NCBI RefSeq assembly: GCF_000814825.1
Contig: NZ_CP009302.1
Span: 310,001-374,000, forward strand
DNA from: Berryella intestinalis
GTDB taxonomy: Bacteria > Actinomycetota > Coriobacteriia > Coriobacteriales > Eggerthellaceae
Direction: 5' to 3'
DNA length: 64,000 nucleotides
In this document: positions 9,152 to 16,153 of the stretch, in pieces
Layout: every line of letters begins with the position of its first letter
Position numbering within the stretch: position 1 is the stretch's first letter
Notes under the pieces: generated by a model
Databases searched by the model: none
Seen by the model: the letters and a program-made list of their open reading frames with translations, nothing else
Told to the model about the DNA's origin: nothing
Program-made: the position numbers and the translations under genes

Positions 9152-9979
9152 ATGAATTCTGAGGACGTCAAACTGGTGAAGCCGGATGCGCTCGGCCCGG
9201 CCGAGATCGAGGCGAAGGCCGAGACTTTGGCTGTGGGCAAGACCAAGATGACTCCGGCGAAAACGTTTGTGGCCGCAATGCTCGCCGGAGCGTTCATCGC
9301 GTTCGGCGGCATGTACTTCTGCGTGTTCCTGGGTGATTCGACCATGCCGTTCGCGGCGCAGCGCATGGTGGGCGGCATCTGCTTCTGCCTGGGCCTCGTT
9401 CTGGTCCTGTGCTGCGGCTGCGAGCTGTTCACCGGCAACTCGCTGATGGTCGCCGCCAAGGCTTCGGGGAAGATCTCGTGGGGCCAGATGCTGAAGAACT
9501 GGGGTATCGTCTGGGTGGGTAACCTGGTGGGATCCCTCCTGGCCGTGTTCCTCATCTACATGGCCCAGGTCTATATGCTGAACAGCGGCGGCGTGGGCAC
9601 GGCCATGGTGGGCGTGGCGGCCGGCAAGGTCGCGCTGGCTCCCGAGACCATGTTCTTCAAGGGCATCATGTGCAACATCTTCGTGTGCCTGGCGGTGTGG
9701 ATCGGCTTCGGCGCGCGCACCACGGTGGACAAGGTCATCGGCATCCTGCTTCCCATCTCGGCCTTCGTGGCCGCCGGCTTCGAGCACTGCGTTGCCAACA
9801 TGGCGTTTCTGCCCATGGGGCTTTTGCTGAACACGGTTGCGGGCGTCGGAACCCCGGGCGCGGTCACGCTGGGCGGCGTGGCCCTCAACCTGGCCATCGT
9901 CACGCTGGGCAACGTCGTGGGCGGCGGCCTGGTGGGCATCGCCTACTGGTTCACCTACGGCAAGCGCGAGCAGGCTTAA
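9152..9979 (+). CDS. focA: Formate/nitrite channel, FocA family
   Basis: A 275-residue pentameric-channel protein of the FNT family with six hydrophobic segments. The signatures are CELFTGNS in the first half and the FEHCVANM segment that holds the central pore His. Its position right behind a Hyf hydrogenase parallels focB after the hyf genes of E. coli, so formate is the likely substrate; nitrite or hydrosulfide channels of the same family are the alternative. I take the ATG at 9152 because AAGGGA at 9137-9142 gives normal spacing; an ATG at 9134 is in frame but lacks one. The gap to hycI is 53 bases with no clear terminator, so co-transcription is likely. Confidence 0.9.
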   Translation: MNSEDVKLVKPDALGPAEIEAKAETLAVGKTKMTPAKTFVAAMLAGAFIAFGGMYFCVFLGDSTMPFAAQRMVGGICFCLGLVLVLCCGCELFTGNSLMVAAKASGKISWGQMLKNWGIVWVGNLVGSLLAVFLIYMAQVYMLNSGGVGTAMVGVAAGKVALAPETMFFKGIMCNIFVCLAVWIGFGARTTVDKVIGILLPISAFVAAGFEHCVANMAFLPMGLLLNTVAGVGTPGAVTLGGVALNLAIVTLGNVVGGGLVGIAYWFTYGKREQA

Positions 9980-10041
9980 AGCGCCGACGCACCGCGGCGG
10001 CCGACGGGCCTGCCGCGTCGGTGCCGATATGGAACGAGAAG

Positions 10042-10082
10042 CGGCCCGCCGCACTGCGCGTAGCTCGCGGTGCGGCGGGCCG
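10042..10082 (+). terminator. Strong hairpin after focA
   Basis: A perfect 13-bp stem (10042-10054 with 10070-10082) encloses a 15-base loop. It is 62 bases after the focA stop and just before the ClC gene. No T-run follows, so it is either a weak intrinsic terminator or an mRNA 3'-end stabiliser. The rest of 9980-10102 shows no gene. Confidence 0.55.
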
Positions 10083-10102
10083 TCGGGCGTAAAGGGGCCT
10101 TG

Positions 10103-11356
10103 TTGGCAGGCGAAGGGACATACGGCACGCTGCGCGCCCTCAAATGGGCGGTTTGCTCGGTGCTGGTCGGCGCCGTATCGGGAGCCGCCGCCCTCCTGCT
10201 CACCTTCGCGGCGAACGAGTCCGAGCGCTTCTTCTCGGCCCATCCCCTCGCGGCGGGATTGCTGGTTCCCTGCATGTTCGCTTCGTACAGCCTCTATCGG
10301 GCGCTGGGGGTTCCGTTTTCCACGGGGACGCTCACGGTGGTGAACGCGGTCAGAAACGGAGGGGACCTCAAGGTCGAAACGGCGCCGGCCATCATCGCCT
10401 CGACCGCCCTTTCCCTGATAGGCGGCGCTTCGGTGGGAAAGGAAGCGGCCGCTTTGCAGTCGGGAGGGTCCTTGGCCGCCGGCATCGCCCGCCTGTTCGG
10501 CCTCGAGGGCGACTCGATGAGGTTTCTCGTCGCCGCAGGGATGGCGGCGGCCTTCTCGGCCCTTCTGTGCGCCCCGTTTGCGGCCATCGCGTTCGTCGCG
10601 GAGGTGGTGCGCCCCCGTATCCGCGAGGTCATCGACGTGCGGTCGGCCTGCATCGCGGTTGCGGTGGCCGCATCGTGGGTCCTTGCCGGATCGATCGGGG
10701 CCGGCAATCCGTGGCAGATGCGCCTGGCCGTTCCCGAGCCGTCTGCGGCGCTGGTGGAGACGGTCGTGGTCAGCGTGCTGTGCTGCTGCGCCGGCCTGGG
10801 GTTCGTCGTGACGCTCAAGCTGGTCCACACCGCGTCGAGCGCGCTTTTTCCCAGCGATCTGGCGCGCGTCGCGGTGGGCGCCGCCTGTGCGAGCGGGTTC
10901 ACGCTCGTCGTCTTCTCGATCAGCGGGGAGGCGGTTGCCAGCGGGACGGGGTCGTGGCAGATCCTCTCGGCTCTGGCGGGGGACCCGCACGCGTTTTACG
11001 AGGCCGCGTTCAAGGTCGGCCTGACCGCCGTGTGCCTGGGGTTCGGCATCAAGGGCGGCGAGATCATGCCGGTTCTCTGCATCGGGGCGCTGGTGGGGGC
11101 GGCATGGTCCGCCATGACCGGGGAGGCGTCCGCGTTCGCGGCGGCCGTGGGCGTGGTCGCCGCCCTGTCCGCCTGCGCGCGGTGCCCTGTTGCGGCGTTT
11201 CTCCTGGGCGTCGAGCTGTTCGGCTCGGGCTGCGCGCCGTACTTCGCCCTCGCAGCTCTCGCGGGGTTGCTCCCGTCGTATGCGGTGAACCTGTACGACG
11301 GCGCGACCTGGTCGCTTGACGAGGCGTTTTCCTGGAGGAATCACCCATCGGAATAG
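10103..11356 (+). CDS. ClC-family chloride channel/transporter (divergent)
   Basis: About 417 residues with 10 or more hydrophobic segments. The ClC fold is suggested by GGASVGKEAAALQSGGSL (place of the canonical GxFxGxEGP-type motif) and by FGIKGGEIMPVLCIGALVG (place of the GGxFxPxLxxGAxxG motif). Both deviate from consensus, so ion selectivity (Cl-, F- or exchange with H+) cannot be predicted. The open frame begins at a GTG (10070) that lies inside the hairpin. A TTG at 10103 (or 10100), behind AAAGGGG at 10091-10097, is a better start. This start choice is uncertain. The gene converges with the LRR gene. Confidence 0.75.
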   Translation: MAGEGTYGTLRALKWAVCSVLVGAVSGAAALLLTFAANESERFFSAHPLAAGLLVPCMFASYSLYRALGVPFSTGTLTVVNAVRNGGDLKVETAPAIIASTALSLIGGASVGKEAAALQSGGSLAAGIARLFGLEGDSMRFLVAAGMAAAFSALLCAPFAAIAFVAEVVRPRIREVIDVRSACIAVAVAASWVLAGSIGAGNPWQMRLAVPEPSAALVETVVVSVLCCCAGLGFVVTLKLVHTASSALFPSDLARVAVGAACASGFTLVVFSISGEAVASGTGSWQILSALAGDPHAFYEAAFKVGLTAVCLGFGIKGGEIMPVLCIGALVGAAWSAMTGEASAFAAAVGVVAALSACARCPVAAFLLGVELFGSGCAPYFALAALAGLLPSYAVNLYDGATWSLDEAFSWRNHPSE

Positions 11357-11380
11357 GCCGCTTCGCTGCGGGCGCCAAGG

Positions 11381-12160
11381 CTAGGCCGAGGGCTTTTCCC
11401 CGTCTGTCCCGTGCGCGTCGGCGAAAGGGTCGGCAGCCGGGTCGAAGGCGGTTTCGTCCACGTACTCGATGCCGTCGTGCAGCTCGATGCCGTGCAGGAC
11501 GCGGCATCCGTAGAACACCCGCTCTTCAAGCGAGCGCACCCCTTCGGGGATGTTGATGCTCTTCAGCGCCCCGCATGCGCGAAACGCCCGCTGCCCGATC
11601 CAGCCCAGGTTCGCGGGCAGCCTCACGTCGACCAGGCTGGGGCAGGTGTTGAACGCGTCGTCCTCGATGACCTCGAGCCCGGCGGGAAACGACACGTCCT
11701 CAAGCGTCACGCAGTCGCGCATGACGCCGGCTTCGATGGTGTCTATGCGCGCGGGAAACGCGATGGACCTCACGCACACGCAGTTCCTGAACGCTTCTTT
11801 GCCGATGGATGCCACGCTGGGGGGAAGCTCTATCGACTTCAGCCCGCGGCAACGTAGAAACGCCTGTTCATCGATGATTTCAAGCCCTTGCGGAAGCTCG
11901 ATGCCGGTGATGCGCCAGCAGCCTTTGAACGCGCGGCGCCCTATGCGCTTCAGCGTCGAGGGAAGCCGGACGGATTCGAGGTTCACGCAGGCGTCGAACG
12001 CCTCGTCCTCGATCTCGACCACGCCTTCGGGGATGACGACCTCCTTCACATAGCGGTTGCGCTGGAACGCGCCTTTGCCGATATGGGTCGCGCCGGAGGG
12101 AACCTCCACGGCTGCGCCCATGCCCGTGTATTCGGCGAACACCATCTTGTAGAAATCCAT
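11381..12160 (-). CDS. BspA-type leucine-rich-repeat protein
   Basis: A 259-residue protein built almost entirely of about nine LRR_5 (BspA-like) repeats of ~23 residues, with repeating elements such as IGKGAFQRN, IEDEAFDAC and IGRRAFKGC. In most bacteria such repeats are in secreted or surface proteins, but here the N-terminus (MDFYKMVFAEYTGMG) has no signal peptide, lipobox or anchor, so it looks cytoplasmic. Repeats of this kind usually mediate protein-protein contacts; no partner can be named. The start is set by GAGGAGCTCC (minus strand, just upstream). A promoter candidate lies at 12304-12309. Confidence 0.85.
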   Translation of the reverse strand: MDFYKMVFAEYTGMGAAVEVPSGATHIGKGAFQRNRYVKEVVIPEGVVEIEDEAFDACVNLESVRLPSTLKRIGRRAFKGCWRITGIELPQGLEIIDEQAFLRCRGLKSIELPPSVASIGKEAFRNCVCVRSIAFPARIDTIEAGVMRDCVTLEDVSFPAGLEVIEDDAFNTCPSLVDVRLPANLGWIGQRAFRACGALKSINIPEGVRSLEERVFYGCRVLHGIELHDGIEYVDETAFDPAADPFADAHGTDGEKPSA

Positions 12161-12303
12161 GGAGCTCCTCTTCGCTGGCAGCGGGCTTCCCTTCGCTCGG
12201 TTCGCACGGCGCTGCGAACCGGTGCGCCGCAGCGCTTACCCGATTGCGCGGGTTTTGCGTCCGGTGCGCCGTCTCGGCGCCCACCGCTGCGGCCCGCAAG
12301 GTA

Positions 12304-12309
12304 AATATA
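12304..12309 (-). promoter_or_regulatory. Candidate -10 for the LRR gene
   Basis: Minus-strand TATATT preceded by GC (GCTATATT), about 145 bases upstream of the LRR start. It matches the GCTAnnnT pattern seen before several genes in this window. No convincing -35 is present. The surrounding 12161-12571 (411 bases between divergent genes) holds no supportable gene. Confidence 0.35.
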
Positions 12310-12392
12310 GCGCATCGAAACGGGGCGCACCGGGATCGTCCCGAAGAGGAGGGCTTGCATCGGGAGGCGATCGCGGTAATCGGGCGGCAATC

Positions 12393-12401
12393 GTGATAAA
12401 G
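12393..12401 (+). promoter_or_regulatory. Candidate extended -10 (TGATAAAGT) for the reductase operon
   Basis: TGnTAAAGT, an extended -10 form shared with the nikA and hisZG upstream regions. It would give a leader of about 165 bases before the ATG at 12572. The function is predicted from sequence only. Confidence 0.4.
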
Positions 12402-12571
12402 TTGCGGAAGAGGGAAAAAGGCCGGTCGTCGCCCGTCTGCAGGCGCGGCATTCTGCGTGGGCCTTTGGGGGTCCTCGTTTCTGCATCCTCATTCACAGGC
12501 GAGCCGACGTGCGCGCCGATCGGCGATTCCGCACGGTCAGCGCGGCACGCAGCATGATAAAAGGAGCTGCA

Positions 12572-13846
12572 ATGACTGATCGCACCGAAATGTGGACCGA
12601 GCTGGGCATGGACCTCGAAGCGCACGACAACCTGTGCTCGGTGCTTCCCACGGCCTTCGGCGACGTGTTCCTCTCGCAGGAAAACCGGCCGGCCGGGATG
12701 GCGTATTGGGATATGGTGACCGCCGACATCCACGGCATCCGCCCCGCCGAGCTGGTCGAGGCGCAGAAGAAGGGCCGAAAGGTGTTCGGCACGTTTTGCG
12801 TGTACGTTCCCGACGAGGTGGTCGTGGCGTGCGACGGCATCGTCACGGGGCTCTGCGGGGGCTCGCAGTTCTGGGTTCCCGATGGCGAACAGGTTCTTCC
12901 CAGCGACGTGTGCCCCCTCATCAAGGCGTCGGTCGGCGCACGCCTTGGCCGCACCTGCCCGTTTTTCCGCATCGCCGACGTGTTCGTGGGGGAAACCACG
13001 TGCGACGGCAAGAAGAAGGCCTACGAGATCCTCGCGAACGACGCCCCCATGTACATCATGGACGTCCCGCAGATGAAGCGCGAGAAGGACATCGTCAAGT
13101 GGGCGGGCGAGATCGAGGAGTTCGCGGCGATGGTGGAAGAGGTCACCGGAAACGAGCTGACGCCGGAAAACCTCGGCTGCGCCATCAAGGTGATCAACGA
13201 CAAGCGCCGCGCCCTTGCCCGCGTCTACGAGGCGCGCAAATCGACGGTCGCCCCCATCAGCGGCACCGACGCGCTGCTGATGATGCAGATCGCGTTTTTC
13301 GACGATCCGGTGCGCTGCGCCGAGATGTGCAACAAGCTGGCCGACGAGCTGGAGCAGCGCATCGCCGAGGGAGTGAGCGCCATGCCGGCCGGCTCGAAGC
13401 GCATCCTCATCACGGGAACGCCGCTGGCGGTTCCGAACTGGAAGCTGCACCACATCATCGAAACCTGCGGCGCCGTGGTGGCCTGCGAGGAGATGTGCAC
13501 GGGCACGCGCTATTTCGAGAACCTGGTGGACGAGGGGCAGACGACGCTGGAAGGCCAGTTCCGCGCGCTGTCCGAACGCTACATGAAGAACAACTGCGCA
13601 TGCTTCACTCCGAACACGGGGCGCATCGATGACGTCATCCGCCTCGCGCGGGAGTACCGGGTCGACGGGATCATCAACACGAACCTCACGTTCTGCACCA
13701 CGTACAAGCTGGAAGGCCCCGCGCTCGAACGCGCCGTCGAAGAGGCGGGGTTCCCCGTCCTCAACATCGAGACCGATTACTCCGATGGCGACTCCGAGCA
13801 GCTGCGCACGCGCATCGGGGCGTTCGTCGAGATGCTGGGCGATTAG
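12572..13846 (+). CDS. Double-cubane-cluster anaerobic reductase (2-hydroxyacyl-CoA dehydratase family)
   Basis: A 424-residue protein of the HgdB/BcrC superfamily, of the single-polypeptide type known as double-cubane cluster protein (E. coli YjiM group). Characterised members carry an [8Fe-9S] cluster and, when powered by a partner ATPase, reduce small molecules at very low potential; the physiological substrate is not known. Likely cluster ligands include Cys87 and Cys95 (CDGIVTGLCGGSQFW), with more Cys in DVCPLIK, RTCPFF and a second-half region (TCGAVVACEEMC). AAGGAG at 12561-12566 fixes the ATG. It is the first gene of a four-gene unit that ends with the matching activase. No CoA-ester-specific partner subunit is encoded nearby, which argues against a dehydratase. 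Confidence 0.88.
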   Translation: MTDRTEMWTELGMDLEAHDNLCSVLPTAFGDVFLSQENRPAGMAYWDMVTADIHGIRPAELVEAQKKGRKVFGTFCVYVPDEVVVACDGIVTGLCGGSQFWVPDGEQVLPSDVCPLIKASVGARLGRTCPFFRIADVFVGETTCDGKKKAYEILANDAPMYIMDVPQMKREKDIVKWAGEIEEFAAMVEEVTGNELTPENLGCAIKVINDKRRALARVYEARKSTVAPISGTDALLMMQIAFFDDPVRCAEMCNKLADELEQRIAEGVSAMPAGSKRILITGTPLAVPNWKLHHIIETCGAVVACEEMCTGTRYFENLVDEGQTTLEGQFRALSERYMKNNCACFTPNTGRIDDVIRLAREYRVDGIINTNLTFCTTYKLEGPALERAVEEAGFPVLNIETDYSDGDSEQLRTRIGAFVEMLGD

Positions 13847-13847
13847 G

Positions 13848-14156
13848 ATGATCGAGGTCGGGGAGCTGATCGAACGCGCGCGAGCCGACCACCCCGGATG
13901 CGCGATCGATTGCTACCTGCTGTTTTCCAGCAACAACGACGCGATGGAGCTTTTCGGGGAGGCGCGCGCGGCCGGTTTGCCGGCCCGCGTCTCCCCGACG
14001 CCGCGGCAGGCCCGCGCGTGCTGCGGGGTGGCGCTTCTGGTGGGAAGCGACGACGCTGCCGCGGTCGAGCTTCTCGCGCGCGAGCGGGGAATACCGCTCG
14101 AGGGCGTGGCGGCGCTCCCCCGGCAGATCGATCCGTACCGCGATCGCTACTGCTAG
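13848..14156 (+). CDS. DUF3343 protein, putative sulfur/selenium carrier
   Basis: A 102-residue protein that begins one base after the reductase stop. It shows the DUF3343 pattern: an N-terminal beta-alpha unit (CYLLFSSNNDAMEL), a PTPRQ motif, then a Cys pair (Cys58-Cys59, ACCGVALLV) and another Cys at the very C-terminus (Cys102). DUF3343 proteins are annotated as putative Se/S carriers and tend to be encoded near cysteine-desulfurase-like and redox genes. A role in carrying sulfane sulfur between the PLP enzyme downstream and another protein is inference. No membrane segment or signal is present. Confidence 0.75.
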   Translation: MIEVGELIERARADHPGCAIDCYLLFSSNNDAMELFGEARAAGLPARVSPTPRQARACCGVALLVGSDDAAAVELLARERGIPLEGVAALPRQIDPYRDRYC

Positions 14157-14241
14157 CCGTGCGCTTTTTCCGGGAAGGCGGTAGAGTGTGACGAGGGCCC
14201 GTGCGCATGAAGCGCCGCCCGCAAGACGAAGGGACGAGCCG

Positions 14242-15387
14242 ATGATCTATTTCGACAACGCGGCGACCACGCTGATGAAGCCCCCGTCGGTGGCCGAGGC
14301 GGTCGTCCGCGGCATCGGATCGTTCGGCGGTCCGGCGCGCGGCGTCCACGAGGCCTCGATCGCGTCGTCGTTGGCGGTGTACGAGGCCCGCGCGGCGCTC
14401 GCCCGCCTTCTGGGGGCTCAGGGCGCCGGCCGCGTGGCGTTCGGCTACAACGCCACCGATGCGCTGAACGCCGCCATCGAGGGGCTGCTTGCGCCGGGGG
14501 CCCACGCGATCACGACGGCCGCCTCGCACAACTCGGTTCTCAGACCGCTGTACCGCAAGGTCGACCGCGCGGGCGCCGAGCTGTCGATCGCCTCGATCGC
14601 GCCCGACGGCTCGCTCGACCTCGAAGCGTACGAGCGGCTGTTCCGCCCGGAAACGTCCCTGGTGGTTGCCACCCATGCATCCAACGTCACCGGCGACGTG
14701 TACGACGTTCGCCGCATGGCGCGCATCGCCCGCGACCACGGTGCGCTGTTCGTGCTCGACGCCGCCCAGACGGCCGGCGCGTTTCCCGTCGACCTGCAGG
14801 GAGACGGTTTCGACGCCGTCGTGTTCACGGGGCACAAGAGCCTGTTCGGCCCCCAGGGAACAGGGGGCATCGTCCTGTCGTCGGAGATGGAGATCCCGCC
14901 GTATCGCGTGGGGGGATCGGGCACGCACAGCTACGATCGCTCCCACCCGTCGTTCATGCCCGAGCGCCTCGAAGCGGGAACCCTCAATGCGCATGGTCTG
15001 GCGGGCCTCGCGGCGGGCGTCGCCTACATCGAGCAGACGGGCCTCGCCGCCATCGGGGCGCGCGTGCAGAGCCTCGCCCGCCGTTTCGGGGAGGCCGTTC
15101 GCCAGATCGAGGGCGTCCGCATCTACGGAGGCCCCCTCGATGCGCCGCGATGCGGTATCGTTGCATTGAACGTGGGTCGGGCCGACTCGGCCCTCGTGGC
15201 CGATCGGCTGAACGCGGATTTCGGCATCTGCACGCGGGCGGGCGCCCACTGCGCCCCCCTCATGCACGAGGCTTTGGGGACGTCCGATCGGGGAGCGGTT
15301 CGTTTCAGCTTCTCGCATTTCAACACGGAGGAAGAGATCGACAAGGGGGTAGAGGCGCTTGAAGAGATCGCGCGCGGGCTCGTCTAG
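14242..15387 (+). CDS. Cysteine desulfurase / selenocysteine lyase-like PLP enzyme
   Basis: A 381-residue class-V aminotransferase-fold protein. The start MIYFDNAATT is classic for NifS/IscS/CsdA proteins. The PLP Schiff-base lysine is Lys199 (TGHKSLFGPQG). The catalytic Cys is most likely Cys337 in RAGAHCAP, with another at Cys330. It would release sulfur (or selenium) from cysteine as an enzyme-bound persulfide. GAAGGGA at 14228-14234 supports the ATG at 14242. No IscU/SufU scaffold, NifU or tRNA-thiolation gene is adjacent. The neighbours are instead a DUF3343 carrier and a low-potential reductase, so a dedicated pathway rather than general Fe-S assembly is likely. Confidence 0.85.
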   Translation: MIYFDNAATTLMKPPSVAEAVVRGIGSFGGPARGVHEASIASSLAVYEARAALARLLGAQGAGRVAFGYNATDALNAAIEGLLAPGAHAITTAASHNSVLRPLYRKVDRAGAELSIASIAPDGSLDLEAYERLFRPETSLVVATHASNVTGDVYDVRRMARIARDHGALFVLDAAQTAGAFPVDLQGDGFDAVVFTGHKSLFGPQGTGGIVLSSEMEIPPYRVGGSGTHSYDRSHPSFMPERLEAGTLNAHGLAGLAAGVAYIEQTGLAAIGARVQSLARRFGEAVRQIEGVRIYGGPLDAPRCGIVALNVGRADSALVADRLNADFGICTRAGAHCAPLMHEALGTSDRGAVRFSFSHFNTEEEIDKGVEALEEIARGLV

Positions 15388-16153
15388 AAAGCTTGACGAA
15401 CCTCAGTTGAGAACGGCTTCCATCGGCATCGACATCGGGTCGACCGCAACGAAGGTGGCGGTTATGGACGGCACCGAACTGCTCGAGGCGTTCCTGACCC
15501 CGACGGGTTTCAGCAGCGTCGACGCGTCCGAGCGCGTGCTGCGCGAGCTCGAGGCGCGCGGATACGCGGCGGAGGGAAGCGACGTGGTGGCCACCGGTTA
15601 CGGGCGCGTCTCGGTTCCGTACGCCCAGCGCGCCCTCACCGAGATCACCTGCCATGCGCGCGGTGCGGTCTACCTGTTCGAGCGGGACGGCACGGTCATC
15701 GACGTGGGAGGCCAGGACACCAAGATCATCCAGATAGCCGACGGCAAGGTGAAGAAGTTCGTGATGAACAACAAGTGCGCGTCGGGCACGGGCAAGTTCC
15801 TCGAGCTCATGGCCGACCGCATGGGCGTGTCCCAGCCCACGCTGTCCGAGCTCGCGCGCTCCGGGCAGCCCACCCCGATCACCAACGTGTGCACGGTGTT
15901 CGCCGACTCCGAAGTGGTGTCGCTGATCGGTCGGGGAGAGCCGCTGGAAAACATCGCCAACGGGATCATCGAGTCGGTGGTGGGGCGCGTGAGCTCGCTG
16001 GTGGGCCAGCTGCGCAGCAGCGAGTACTACCTGACCGGAGGCCTGTGCGAGAACGACTACGTGGTCGAGCGCCTGTCGGCCCATCTGGGGGCCCCGGTGC
16101 ACACCGCGCCCCGGGCGCGCTTCGCCGGCGCGATCGGGGCGGCGCTCAGCTAG
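15359..16153 (+). CDS. ATP-dependent activase of the double-cubane reductase (HgdC/YjiL-like)
   Basis: An ASKHA-fold ATPase of about 264 residues that drives electrons into 2-hydroxyacyl-CoA-dehydratase-type reductases. The phosphate motifs are IGIDIGSTATKVAVMDG and VIDVGGQDTKII. The homodimer-bridging 4Fe-4S cluster ligands are Cys140 (NNKCASGTGKF) and Cys178 (NVCTVFADSEV). The start is unsure: a TTG at 15359 has GGGGGTAGAGG in front and overlaps the previous gene by 29 bases; a TTG at 15407 would also keep the full domain. The stop overlaps the convergent kup stop by four bases (CTAG). Its partner is almost certainly the reductase at 12572-13846. Confidence 0.9.
   Translation: MKRSRAGSSRKLDEPQLRTASIGIDIGSTATKVAVMDGTELLEAFLTPTGFSSVDASERVLRELEARGYAAEGSDVVATGYGRVSVPYAQRALTEITCHARGAVYLFERDGTVIDVGGQDTKIIQIADGKVKKFVMNNKCASGTGKFLELMADRMGVSQPTLSELARSGQPTPITNVCTVFADSEVVSLIGRGEPLENIANGIIESVVGRVSSLVGQLRSSEYYLTGGLCENDYVVERLSAHLGAPVHTAPRARFAGAIGAALS

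Noticed and set aside
12572-13846. Reading the reductase gene as a 2-hydroxyacyl-CoA dehydratase subunit
   Set aside because: Dehydratases need two different subunits and usually a CoA-transferase nearby. Here only one HgdB/BcrC-type chain is present, and the cysteine pattern fits the double-cubane type.
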